Below are positions 46,321 to 53,808 of a stretch of 64,000 nucleotides of DNA, piece by piece. Made by a program: the position numbers and the translations under genes. Every line of letters begins with the position of its first letter. Position 1 is the first letter of the stretch. The stretch spans positions 1 to 64,000 of the forward strand of contig JBHELT010000020.1 of the NCBI GenBank assembly GCA_046262935.1, read 5' to 3'. This DNA comes from JBHELT01 sp046262935. GTDB taxonomy: Bacteria > Actinomycetota > CADDZG01 > JAHWKV01. Under the pieces are notes generated by a model that was given only the letters and a program-made list of their open reading frames with translations, did not search any database and was not told the origin of the DNA.

Positions 46321-48005
46321 AGACTGGCGCTCTGATGCTGACCTCAGGCAGATCAACGCCGCGCGGTCCGGGTATCGCGTACACGGTGCTCGCTGGGATC
46401 ATGGCACTCATGGTGGGAGTGTTGGCCTTGAACGCCAATCAGGCTCCCCCGCCACAGATCGCAGAGTTCGCTCCCCAGTCGATCGAGCAGATAAAGAAAG
46501 CGCCGAATGAGCAAGGCAGTGACTTCGGACTCTTCGGTTCCGGTAACGGTGCGCAAGATCAGGGCCTCGCGGGCGGCGGAAGCATCCTTGCGTCGCCAAC
46601 TCCACCTCCTGTCGACGTGCCTCGCCTTCGCCGGTGCTACAAGCAATCCGATGGCCGGCAAACCCAAACAGAAGATCCGCAGTCGCCGCCGTGCGTTGCC
46701 TACTTCGATCCCAACAAGAGCGACAACGGTGGTGCAACCAGTTTCGGTGTCACGCGCGATGAGATAACGGTTGCCTGGCCCGGAACCATCGAGAAAGCAC
46801 GCGACACGCAAGACCTAGTCACGTTCTTCAACTCCCGTTTTGAATTCTATGGAAGAAAGATCGTCCTTCAGCCGTACGGTCCGCAGGGCGGCGTGTTCGG
46901 TCCAGTAGACGCGAGCACCATGCAATCGGATGCAGACTACGTCTATCAGCAGTTCGCCCCATTCGCATCGCTCGCATACATACCAAAGGCTGGCGTCGAT
47001 CACTACTACTACGACAGGTTGGCGCGTGAACCCCACGGGATAGTCAGCATCAACAGTCATGCGACAAGCGATATGGAGCAGCACTTTCAGCAGTTCTCAC
47101 CGTACGAATGGAGTTACCTGCCCTCTTACGATCTGCTGATGCGCAATTACGCTGAGTTCATCTGCAAGTCGCTAGCGGGCAGGCCGCCGAGTCACGCAGG
47201 AGTAGGCATAAGTGGCAATACCACTCCTAGAGTCTTCGGCATCGTGAAGATGATCGTGGCTGATAATTCGTCACCTGATTCGGCAGTATTGCGCTCTGCT
47301 CTCAATGACGGGTGTGGAGTAAGACCAGCGGTAGACGTTGCGATGAGCGATCCGAAGGACGTGATCAGTAAGTTCAAGATCGCGGGTGTCACAACTGTCA
47401 TCTGTCTATGTCAGGCGGGTCATTACTTCAACGACCTCATGCCTGAAGCAACCAATGAAGTTTTCTTCCCCGAGTGGCTCGTTTCTAGCTTCCACTATCT
47501 CGACTACGACTCGGCCGGACAGAAATACCCCAATGAGCACGCCGACCACATCTTCGGGATCACCTTCCACAACAAATGGCTGCCACAGAAGGACATGCTC
47601 TGGTACCAAGCGATCAAGGAAGTGGACCCCGAGTACGAAACGGGCGACGACGGCTTTTCCAGCACTTCCTACGAGCGATATTACGAGCTGCTGGCCCTTT
47701 CTTCCGGGATACAGATGGCCGGGCCGCACCTGACCCCCGAGACGTTCGCCCAGGGTATGACTAAGGCCGGGTTCCCCGCTTCCGGATCGGGCAACGATCC
47801 GCTTTACTACCCGGGCGGGGGGTTCAGCGCCAACGATCACAGCATGGTCGATGACGCCTCGATGATCTGGTGGAGCAAGAACGACGAGGGGTACACCACC
47901 AACGTCAGGGTGGGCACCTTCTGTTACGTAGACCACGGCAAGAGATACGGTCTCGGCCAGTGGCCATCGGGCGACCAGCCCTTCTTCCAGGGCTCGTGTA
48001 AATAG
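46317..48005 (+). CDS. membrane-anchored branched-chain-amino-acid-type (LivK) solute-binding protein
   Basis: 562 residues from ATG 46317, overlapping the previous stop (ATGA). There is no lipobox: a single hydrophobic segment (AYTVLAGIMALMVGVLAL) is followed by a 100-residue linker rich in Gln, Gly and Pro, so the protein is held by a signal anchor. The binding domain (TRDEITVAWPGTIEKARD onward, with VVVICLCQAG-like strands) fits the periplasmic-binding fold type I, family 6. It is the natural receptor for the LivH-LivM fusion on the other strand. The long operon overlap suggests the sugar enzymes and this receptor are made together. Confidence 0.85.
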   Translation: MKTGALMLTSGRSTPRGPGIAYTVLAGIMALMVGVLALNANQAPPPQIAEFAPQSIEQIKKAPNEQGSDFGLFGSGNGAQDQGLAGGGSILASPTPPPVDVPRLRRCYKQSDGRQTQTEDPQSPPCVAYFDPNKSDNGGATSFGVTRDEITVAWPGTIEKARDTQDLVTFFNSRFEFYGRKIVLQPYGPQGGVFGPVDASTMQSDADYVYQQFAPFASLAYIPKAGVDHYYYDRLAREPHGIVSINSHATSDMEQHFQQFSPYEWSYLPSYDLLMRNYAEFICKSLAGRPPSHAGVGISGNTTPRVFGIVKMIVADNSSPDSAVLRSALNDGCGVRPAVDVAMSDPKDVISKFKIAGVTTVICLCQAGHYFNDLMPEATNEVFFPEWLVSSFHYLDYDSAGQKYPNEHADHIFGITFHNKWLPQKDMLWYQAIKEVDPEYETGDDGFSSTSYERYYELLALSSGIQMAGPHLTPETFAQGMTKAGFPASGSGNDPLYYPGGGFSANDHSMVDDASMIWWSKNDEGYTTNVRVGTFCYVDHGKRYGLGQWPSGDQPFFQGSCK

Positions 48006-48022
48006 GTCCTATCTAAGGACCT
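48004..48022 (+). promoter_or_regulatory. hairpin at the end of the plus operon
   Basis: AGGTCCT (48004-48010) and AGGACCT (48016-48022) pair across a 5-nt loop and overlap the stop codon of the binding-protein gene. No T run follows, so it is not a normal Rho-independent terminator; it may stabilise the 3' end or reduce read-through. Confidence 0.4.
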
Positions 48023-48128
48023 CAACCAACATCCTCACCTCCAGGCGAGGGCAACGCCGAAAAACTTGTACGTACAGGCAGGAATCTGTGCCCGGGCGTC
48101 GAATCTTTAAGGCAGTCCTAACTAAGGA
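48006..48128 (+). repeat. 14-nt direct repeat flanking the leader of the next gene
   Basis: GTCCTA(T/A)CTAAGGA occurs at 48006-48019 and 48115-48128, 13 of 14 bases identical and 109 nt apart. The second copy supplies the ribosome binding site of the secreted protein gene, the first lies at the end of the operon. This looks like a small duplication or an inserted leader segment. Confidence 0.6.
48065..48078. promoter_or_regulatory. palindromic candidate GntR operator
   Basis: CTTGTACGTACAGG has 10 perfectly symmetrical central bases (TGTACGTACA). It lies 61 nt before the next start codon and shares CTTGTAC with the divergent promoter at 39780-39786. A dimeric GntR regulator could bind both, joining this gene to the locus. 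Confidence 0.4.
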
Positions 48129-48138
48129 GAGCATCTCA

Positions 48139-48876
48139 ATGACTGATCGCAGTTTCAAGAAAGTACTTAGGTCATGCGTCGTTCTAGCAGCGACGATGAT
48201 AAGCACCTCGCTCGTTCTGATGCCCTCGCATGCCACCGCGGGCAGCAACCTTTTGCTGAACCCGGGTTTCGAGCAGTCGGCCCTCGACCCATCTGGTGTT
48301 ATCGGTTACACCAACCCACAACCCTTGCTCCCGACTAGCTGGGCATTCGAAGGAGCCTCGGCACTTTTCGACCATTCTCAGAACGGGTCCCACTCTGGTC
48401 GCCGTCAGGCGGGCATCTCAGGGAACTTGGCCGGAACAAGTTCCGTCTGCGCTCCACCTCCCGCGGGATGCCAGTCGGATGGTCCTGGAGAGCTTGCCAA
48501 GAACACCGCGGCGCTCGCTTATTCGGCCACACCGGCCTGGCGCAATGCTCTGCCGATCCCCGTCACACAGAACACCAACTACACAGCCTCGGTATGGCAA
48601 AGCAGATCATTCGTTAGCCTTGGGGGAGGCGTCGCCATCCGAGTCCGATGGCTTACTGGCGCAGGCCAACCGCTAAGAATCGACACCGTCGCAAGCGTCA
48701 CAAATACGCATGACTCCCCCGACATTCCGACTCCTTGGGCCCAGATCAGCGGTTCGGTGACCTCTCCTGTCGGAGCAGCGCAGGCCGTGATCTTACTGAC
48801 CTACACGAACGACCTGTGGATAGGCAATGTTGTTTTCGACGATGTCTACTTCGGGACGACCGGGACGACCAACTAA
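48139..48876 (+). CDS. secreted carbohydrate-binding-like protein (CBM4/9-type fold)
   Basis: 245 residues. ATG 48139 with AAGGAG 9 nt upstream is preferred over the in-frame ATG at 48088. Signal peptide: basic start, core VVLAATMISTSLVLMPS, cleavage ATA-GSN. The mature protein opens with NLLLNPGFEQ, the usual first strand of CBM4/9-type jelly rolls, and continues with strands ending VVFDDVYFG. It has no catalytic domain and would be a free secreted binding protein. The gene lies after the uptake operon and has its own leader with a possible operator. Confidence 0.75.
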   Translation: MTDRSFKKVLRSCVVLAATMISTSLVLMPSHATAGSNLLLNPGFEQSALDPSGVIGYTNPQPLLPTSWAFEGASALFDHSQNGSHSGRRQAGISGNLAGTSSVCAPPPAGCQSDGPGELAKNTAALAYSATPAWRNALPIPVTQNTNYTASVWQSRSFVSLGGGVAIRVRWLTGAGQPLRIDTVASVTNTHDSPDIPTPWAQISGSVTSPVGAAQAVILLTYTNDLWIGNVVFDDVYFGTTGTTN

Positions 48877-48897
48877 GGCGAGCGAGGTTTCGAACCG

Positions 48898-48933
48898 AAA
48901 GAGCCGGCGAAACATGCCGGCTCTTTCTTCTTT
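48898..48933 (+). terminator. Rho-independent terminator-like hairpin overlapping next start codon
   Basis: AAAGAGCCGGC (48898-48908), loop GAAACAT, GCCGGCTCTTT (48916-48926), then CTTCTTT. A perfect 11-bp GC-rich stem with a T-rich tail. The only good start for the mutarotase (ATG 48914) lies at the loop-stem junction, so the element may end the upstream gene's transcript, hide the start codon, or both. Confidence 0.75.
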
Positions 48934-49921
48934 AGAGCGAAACGGTTGGAACGTTGTTCGTCTTTCAACGTCTCGCGTGCGCGTCGATGTTCTTCCCGGA
49001 AAGGGAGCCGACATCCTTTCGATCAAATGGCTGCCGAAACAGGTGGAGTTACTTTGGACATCCCCCTGGGGCCTGCGCGACAAGGATGCTCCATCGGTCG
49101 CAGGCAGCAGTGCAGAGCGATTCTTGGAGCTTTATCCGGGTGGCTGGCAGACCATATTTCCTAACGGTGGTGACGAGTGTGAACTCGATGGAGTCGTCCA
49201 ACCCTTCCACGGCGAGGCTTGCATAAAACCATGGACCGTTACCGGGACTAACGTCACCGACGACCAGGTCACTATCGAGATGTCGATTCAGCTTTCGCTC
49301 TCTGCTTTTTCGTTATCCAAGAAGATCTTGGTCGGTGAAACAACGGTCACCGTCATCGAATCCGTCACGAACCTGTCTGATGGAATGCGCAAGGCGATGT
49401 GGAGTCACCACCCTGCATTCGGGGCCCCCCTGATAAGTGGGGCGACCCGGGTGCGATGCGGCGCCTCGACTTTCGTGGTGGACGATGAGCGCGACGAGCC
49501 GAACGGCGATCTGGTGTCTGGATCAACTTCCAACTGGCCATCGGCCCCGAAACAGGATGGATCGAGCGCCGACCTTTCTCGTCTCCCAGACCAAAGCACT
49601 CCACTCGATCGCTTTGGATATCTAACCGACATCGAGCAAGGGCACGCCGAGATCGCGAACCCTGAGATCGGCTTGAGTGTTTCCTTGCATTGGGATGCCT
49701 CTTTGTTTCCGAACGCCTGGTACTGGCTCGAAGCCCATGCGACCCAAGGGTTTCCTTGGTTCGGCAAGGCGTATGTATTCGCGATAGAGCCCGCGTCCAG
49801 CTATCCGGGACAAGGTATCGCCAACGTCACGAGCAAGACGGGGACCGAACTAACATTCGGCCCTTATGAGACGAAGACCCAGACGATCGAGCTTCGGGTA
49901 GCAGACTCTGCTTACAGATAG
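48914..49921 (+). CDS. aldose 1-epimerase-like protein (galactose mutarotase fold)
   Basis: 335 residues from ATG 48914; an upstream in-frame ATG at 48827 would overlap the previous gene and adds no conserved residues. Seen: RVRVDVLPGKGADILSIKW, WQTIFPNGGDE with the catalytic-type segment, FHGEA with the histidine, WSHHPAFGAP with a second histidine, and FAIEPASSYPGQG near the end with the glutamate. This order fits the mutarotase family, which interconverts sugar anomers. Its start lies in a terminator-like hairpin, so expression may depend on read-through or a separate signal. The 3' end overlaps the convergent gene by 10 nt. Confidence 0.82.
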   Translation: MPALSSLERNGWNVVRLSTSRVRVDVLPGKGADILSIKWLPKQVELLWTSPWGLRDKDAPSVAGSSAERFLELYPGGWQTIFPNGGDECELDGVVQPFHGEACIKPWTVTGTNVTDDQVTIEMSIQLSLSAFSLSKKILVGETTVTVIESVTNLSDGMRKAMWSHHPAFGAPLISGATRVRCGASTFVVDDERDEPNGDLVSGSTSNWPSAPKQDGSSADLSRLPDQSTPLDRFGYLTDIEQGHAEIANPEIGLSVSLHWDASLFPNAWYWLEAHATQGFPWFGKAYVFAIEPASSYPGQGIANVTSKTGTELTFGPYETKTQTIELRVADSAYR

Positions 49922-50964
49922 ATGTCTACGAACCTCGGCCGGTAATTATCGACATCGGCATAAACGTCGTTGGTGTCCGAGCTATTGACGTTGTACGAGA
50001 TAACGATCTTGCCAGGCGTATCGAGCTCGGGATGTTCTTTCGCGTTGTATGTGAAGACGTTGCCGGCTGTTTCAGGAGTCGAATACACGACTTCGGGGCT
50101 TAGCCAAGGCCCTTCGGGGGCGGCGGCGGTGAACATCAAGATGTCCTTGCCGATCGCATGATCTTGAGTGATGAGCCGAAAACTAGAACCGGCCTTCACG
50201 ATACTCAACTCATTGGCGACTCCGCTCAGCAAACGCGCCGCGGCGATCGGGTTGGACGACCACCCCTCTCCATCGAAGTACTCCCACGATCCCATCACGT
50301 TTCCGCGGGCGGCACGCGCGATATGCAGGAACTTATCGAGGTGAAGATCTTCGACGCCGTAGATGTAGGTGTAGTCATCTGCCTCGAGGATGGCGTTGCC
50401 GTATGCGACGGGGCCTTGGTTGCTTCCGGGAACGAACGCGAGAGGCAAGGGCGTTATGCCATCGAGCTGCATCGAAGGAAGTGAGAACGTTGCGACGTCG
50501 ACGCCGATCTGTTGAAATTCGAACCCGACTGCCACGAACTTCATCAGGAAAACGCGCAGCTTGTCGCCTTCGACGGTTGCGTCGCCCATCCAGTAGTAAC
50601 CCGCACCTGCCGTCGTCTCGAGTAGGGACCGGGCTTGGAACTCATTGCCGCCTTTCATCGTTGACATGTTGGTCCCGTCATCGACTATGAAGGAGTTGTT
50701 GATGAAGGGGGTGCCTCGATCACGCGAATGGTCCTGGTTGACGGATCCGAGGAAGGTATCTGAAAAGATCCAAATGATCCTTCCGTCGGGTAGCTTCACC
50801 GAATAGGTGCCGTCGGCCCCCGTCCATCCGGTACCGGTGTCGCCGTATGAGAACAACCGCTGGTTGAGGGCCGTGTCGGGTCCTGCCGAGATGACGCTCG
50901 CAGAAGATGGATGCGCGACAAACGACGCTGCGAGCAGCGCGATGGCAACAACGATACGTTTCAT
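49912..50964 (-). CDS. secreted DUF5005/DUF4185-like propeller protein
   Basis: 350 residues with a signal peptide (MKRIVVAIALLAASFVAHPSS, cleavage near SSA-SVI). Seen: IIWIFSDTFLGSVNQD, FINNSFIVDDGTN, AAPEGPWLSPE and TYNAKEHPELDTPGKIVISYNVNS, matching the cytoplasmic relative at 40579-41619 in the same order. The start is uncertain: ATG 50964 follows AGGGAG too closely, ATG 50976 has no ribosome site. Extracellular half of a pair of related proteins in this locus, probably acting on the polysaccharide before uptake. Confidence 0.8.
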   Translation of the reverse strand: MKRIVVAIALLAASFVAHPSSASVISAGPDTALNQRLFSYGDTGTGWTGADGTYSVKLPDGRIIWIFSDTFLGSVNQDHSRDRGTPFINNSFIVDDGTNMSTMKGGNEFQARSLLETTAGAGYYWMGDATVEGDKLRVFLMKFVAVGFEFQQIGVDVATFSLPSMQLDGITPLPLAFVPGSNQGPVAYGNAILEADDYTYIYGVEDLHLDKFLHIARAARGNVMGSWEYFDGEGWSSNPIAAARLLSGVANELSIVKAGSSFRLITQDHAIGKDILMFTAAAPEGPWLSPEVVYSTPETAGNVFTYNAKEHPELDTPGKIVISYNVNSSDTNDVYADVDNYRPRFVDIYL

Positions 50965-51229
50965 CTCCCTAACCATTCGACGGGCGGGGGCCGAAATCCT
51001 TCCCACAATCTCATCGCAGGTCAATTCGTGCCCCCGCCCTTACACAATCCGAACCTCTTATACGGGTCCGCTTACCTGCTGAAGGGATCAAAGGTAGTGC
51101 TCACTGAACGACTGCCAAGGTGAGGCGCGAAGGCTATCGGTAGAATCCGACGGACCAACAACCCCATCTTGAACCGAACATTCTCTTAACTAGGGCCGTC
51201 CTTTCGGCACATCCAAGGCGAGTCCGGAT

Positions 51230-51853
51230 TTAACTGTGGCTTGTGGCCGCGTCAGCCATTGCGGATCGCACTAGAGTGCGGGCGGATGAGCGCATGATAT
51301 CGACGGCTTCGTCTCGGGAGACGCCAGCGACGTCGGTTAGCCAGACCATTGCTTCGATACCAAGCGTGGCACGGATGGCGAGCACCAGCCGATGAAGCTC
51401 CTCCGCTCGGATGCTCCCGCGCAATGGCATCAACGCTTCCTCGAACCAGCCGATGACCCGTCCTTGGCGAAGCGGAAGCTCGTCAGACTCCCCGGGTCCT
51501 GGCTCGAGCGACAGGCGTAGCTGGGCCCGCAACTCGGGCTCGAATTCAAGGATCAGGCGCGCAACCTCCGCGGCCACAATCTCCAGCCGAGCCAGCGGAT
51601 CTTCTGTGTCCGCCGACCTAAGCAGCGACTGTTCCCCCATCTGGGGATACGTCGCAACCAGCAGTGCGCGCTGGTTGCGGAAGTAACGAAAAGCGGTAGT
51701 GCGCGACGTTGCTGCCCTATCGGCCGCCCTCTCGACGGTCGGCGTCACACCCTCCGAGAGCAGTTGGCGCGCCGCCGCGATGAGGGCGTTACGTGTTCGT
51801 GCCTTTTGGTGCGTTCGCCCAGTCTGCTCATATGGGATTGACATGTCCATCAT
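51230..51853 (-). CDS. TetR-family transcriptional regulator
   Basis: 207 residues. N-terminal helix-turn-helix at residues 17-62 (RNALIAAARQLLSEG, TVERAADRAATSRTTAFRYF, ALLVATYP); the C-terminal ligand domain is TetR-like but not family specific. Start ATG 51853 with AGGG upstream; in-frame ATGs at 51850 and 51844 are alternatives. It is divergent from the cupin gene with 54 nt between, which suggests it represses that gene and itself. Part of the small accessory stretch between the sugar locus and tRNA-Arg. Confidence 0.9.
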   Translation of the reverse strand: MMDMSIPYEQTGRTHQKARTRNALIAAARQLLSEGVTPTVERAADRAATSRTTAFRYFRNQRALLVATYPQMGEQSLLRSADTEDPLARLEIVAAEVARLILEFEPELRAQLRLSLEPGPGESDELPLRQGRVIGWFEEALMPLRGSIRAEELHRLVLAIRATLGIEAMVWLTDVAGVSRDEAVDIMRSSARTLVRSAMADAATSHS

Positions 51854-51875
51854 GATACCCTACTGTTCATGGACA
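51844..51875. promoter_or_regulatory. inverted repeat in TetR-cupin intergenic region
   Basis: TGTCCAT (51844-51850) and ATGGACA (51869-51875) are exact inverted copies with an 18-nt spacer. A second imperfect pair, ATGGA/TCCAT, overlaps at 51869-51887. One of these is a plausible TetR operator; the first arm is inside the TetR start region. Confidence 0.4.
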
Positions 51876-51907
51876 CCATAGTTCCATCTAGCCCAAGGAG
51901 GGTACTC

Positions 51908-52438
51908 ATGACCAGTGCAGTTTCGGTGATTAGGCAGGAGGGCGAGGGCGAGCAGCGGTGGTTCGCTGGCGGAGGGCTCTTTACGATGAAGGCGACCTCG
52001 GAGGAGACAGGCGGCGCTTTCGCGCTGTTCGAGGATCGTGAAGTACTAGGCAAACCCACCCCCCTTCATCTGCATCCTGACGATGACGAGGTGTGCTACG
52101 TACTCGAAGGCGAGATCCTCGTGTACATCCACGGCGAGGAGCATCGCATCGCAGAGCGCGGCTTTTTCATGGCACCGCGCGGGGTGCCTCACGCCTTCCT
52201 TGTGACATCCGAGACAGCACGACTACTCTGCTTGACGGTACCCGGAACGGGATGGGCCGAAGTGGTCTACCGTGACCTGTCTGAGCCAGCCAGCCCGGGT
52301 GCGGTGCCTGGGTCCCGGCTTGCCGATTTCGCAAAGATACGCGAAGTAGCCGAACGAGGAGAAAGCATCGAGATACTGGGTCCTCCCCCGTTCGCTTCGA
52401 TGCAACCGCCGACGAACCCCGCGCCGGTAGGTAACTAG
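51908..52438 (+). CDS. cupin-domain protein, quercetin 2,3-dioxygenase-like
   Basis: 176 residues from ATG 51908, preceded by AAGGAGGG at ideal distance. Cupin motif 1 HLHPDDDEVCYVLEGE and motif 2 FMAPRGVPHAF give the metal-binding His-His-Glu-His set. Related proteins are called quercetin dioxygenase-like but their substrates vary. Control by the divergent TetR gene suggests a response to a small aromatic or other ligand. Confidence 0.85.
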   Translation: MTSAVSVIRQEGEGEQRWFAGGGLFTMKATSEETGGAFALFEDREVLGKPTPLHLHPDDDEVCYVLEGEILVYIHGEEHRIAERGFFMAPRGVPHAFLVTSETARLLCLTVPGTGWAEVVYRDLSEPASPGAVPGSRLADFAKIREVAERGESIEILGPPPFASMQPPTNPAPVGN

Positions 52439-52490
52439 CCTGAAGTTTGCAAGTCGCGTTCGTCGGGGCAGCGATTTACACGGGCCCGTT

Positions 52491-52688
52491 TCAGAGCAGT
52501 ATCTCGCCACCGAACTTCGCTCTGCCTGGAGCTGATCCATATCTGGCACCTGATCGCGAGGTGGTGAAACGGTGCGACTCTGACCAGGTTTCACCAGTAG
52601 ACATGAAGAGGGCCTCAAAGTCGTCGGGGGTCAGGACAGAACAGCATCCAACACCCCTCATTGCCGACTGTGAAGCTGTGCGAGACAT
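52491..52688 (-). pseudogene. possible tyrosine-recombinase (integrase) remnant
   Basis: The 65-residue minus frame contains VLTPDDFEALF, then ETWSES, then SGARYGSAP. In intact integrases the catalytic domain opens with LTPxEFxxLL, about 15 residues later RxLVxLL, and then TGxRxGE with the first catalytic arginine. The order and spacing agree, but the rest of the domain is missing and the frame ends soon. The 520-nt stretch around it (52439-52958) contains no intact gene. Confidence 0.35.
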
Positions 52689-52739
52689 AGCAAGGGCGAA
52701 CGCGTAATGGCCGGCGTATCCTTGATCACCGTTCCACCT

Positions 52740-52777
52740 ATGCTCCGCGACATCTGTCCACGATGCCCCGCGACATC
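52740..52777 (+). repeat. two 15-nt direct repeats, 23-nt period
   Basis: ATGCTCCGCGACATC (52740-52754) and ATGCCCCGCGACATC (52763-52777) differ at one base. They may be binding sites at the end of a lost mobile element; no transposase is present. Confidence 0.6.
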
Positions 52778-52824
52778 ACAATGGGGCTCCTAACGGGCCG
52801 CTATTCAAACTCAGACTTGTCTGG

Positions 52825-52867
52825 CCTTAGCCGCTTCCTCAATCAGGATTGATCGCTAGCGCTAAGG
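52825..52867. repeat. nested inverted repeats
   Basis: CCTTAGC (52825-52831) pairs with GCTAAGG (52861-52867), and between them TCAATC-AG-GATTGA is a perfect 6-bp inverted repeat. The function is unknown; this may be a mobile-element end or an operator for the VapBC genes about 90 nt downstream. Confidence 0.5.
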
Positions 52868-52945
52868 AAGGCAAATGGTGGAACAGCTAGTTTCGAGGGC
52901 CTCATATGGACGCGGCGATGGTTGCTCTCGGGAACATTGAGGGTG

Positions 52946-52951
52946 TATAGT
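52946..52951 (+). promoter_or_regulatory. -10 box of vapBC, leaderless start
   Basis: TATAGT at 52946-52951 lies 7 nt before the ATG of the antitoxin gene, with TTGCTC 18 nt further up. There is no ribosome binding site, so the message probably starts at the start codon itself. Confidence 0.5.
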
Positions 52952-52958
52952 TAGGCGT

Positions 52959-53207
52959 ATGCCACGCATGCAAGTTTACCTTCCCGACGATCTACATCGT
53001 GAATTGAAGAAACACAAACTGCCGGCCTCGGAGTTATTGCAGGAAGCTGTTCGGGCAGAATTGCAGCGGCAAGGCCTACTCGCGGAGACCGACCGTTATC
53101 TCAGGGATCTGCTATCCGAGGTGGGCAAGCCTGCTGCAGACCAACTCGCGCGTGCGGAAGCCATAGCTCGGAGAATTCGAGGACGCTCCGCGAAGCGGGC
53201 GAGCTAG
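52959..53207 (+). CDS. ribbon-helix-helix antitoxin (VapB-type)
   Basis: 82 residues. The N-terminus MQVYLPDDLHRELKKHKL is a typical ribbon-helix-helix strand and helix (residues 4-21), followed by SELLQEAVRAELQRQG. The C-terminal half is helical and basic and would wrap the toxin. It ends 5 nt before the toxin gene. It should neutralise the PIN toxin and repress the shared promoter. Confidence 0.85.
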   Translation: MPRMQVYLPDDLHRELKKHKLPASELLQEAVRAELQRQGLLAETDRYLRDLLSEVGKPAADQLARAEAIARRIRGRSAKRAS

Positions 53208-53212
53208 CCTGG

Positions 53213-53593
53213 GTGCTGCTTCTCGACTCAAGTGCAGTAAGCCGTTTGGCGGAACGCAACAAGGAAGCGGCATCTTTGATTATGGCACTGAGAGGAGAGG
53301 GGCTTTGGCCACCCATCGTCCCAACCGTTGTCCTAGTTGAATGCCTCACGGGAGACGCGCGTCGTGATGCAAATACGAACCGGTTTCTGAAGACTTGCGA
53401 CCTCACCGAAGGTCTCCCCGAGACTCTCGTGCGGCGAGCCGCGCGACTGCGCACTTTGGCCAAGCGTGGATCAGCCGTGGACGCGACCTTGGTGGCTGCG
53501 GCGGAACCGGGAGGCACTGTGCTCACCTCGGATTTGGGAGACTTCCGGGCCTTGGCCGCTCATGCAAAAGGGGTACGGATTGAGCGCGTCTGA
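53213..53593 (+). CDS. PIN-domain toxin (VapC-type)
   Basis: 126 residues from GTG 53213. PIN acidic residues are present: LLLDSSAVS (first Asp), VVLVECLTG (Glu), VDATLVAAA (Asp) and VLTSDLGDF (Asp pair). VapC toxins are metal-dependent ribonucleases, often cutting tRNA or rRNA. It directly follows its antitoxin and lies 67 nt from a tRNA-Arg gene on the other strand. Typical of accessory islands. Confidence 0.88.
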   Translation: MLLLDSSAVSRLAERNKEAASLIMALRGEGLWPPIVPTVVLVECLTGDARRDANTNRFLKTCDLTEGLPETLVRRAARLRTLAKRGSAVDATLVAAAEPGGTVLTSDLGDFRALAAHAKGVRIERV

Positions 53594-53660
53594 GCAGTAG
53601 CTACTTCGGGGGTTCGAATAATCTCTTGTGGGGCGACCTGCGCAAGCTTATTCAAACTTG

Positions 53661-53733
53661 TGCCCCCGGCAGGATTTGAACCTGCGGCCTTTCGCTCCGG
53701 AGGCGAACGCTCTATCCCCTGAGCTACGAGGGC
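53661..53733 (-). tRNA. tRNA-Arg (anticodon CCG)
   Basis: Read on the minus strand, the 7-bp acceptor stem GCCCTCG/CGGGGGC pairs with one G-T, the D-arm GCTC...GAGC, the anticodon stem TTCGC/GCGAA with loop CTCCGGA (anticodon CCG, codon CGG), and the T-arm GCAGG-TTCAAAT-CCTGC all fold. CCA is not encoded. It borders the accessory stretch with VapBC and an integrase-like remnant, and tRNA genes are frequent integration sites. Confidence 0.95.
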
Positions 53734-53744
53734 TGGGATGCCCC

Positions 53745-53772
53745 ATTCTAGCCGGGCACAACCGGCTGCCAA
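53745..53772 (-). promoter_or_regulatory. promoter of tRNA-Arg
   Basis: On the minus strand TTGGCA (53772-53767), 16 nt, TAGAAT (53750-53745); the tRNA begins 12 nt further on. Good match to housekeeping sigma-70 promoters. Confidence 0.65.
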
Positions 53773-53808
53773 CGCCGGGGCTTCTTACGTGTGCGAAGAT
53801 TCTCGGTC

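Noticed and set aside
52447..52707. Plus-strand frame of 86 residues between cupin and VapB
   Set aside because: No ribosome site, no family motif; the opposite strand looks more like an integrase remnant.
53560..53772. Minus-strand frame of 70 residues over the tRNA gene
   Set aside because: It is a translation of the tRNA-Arg gene, a frequent artefact.
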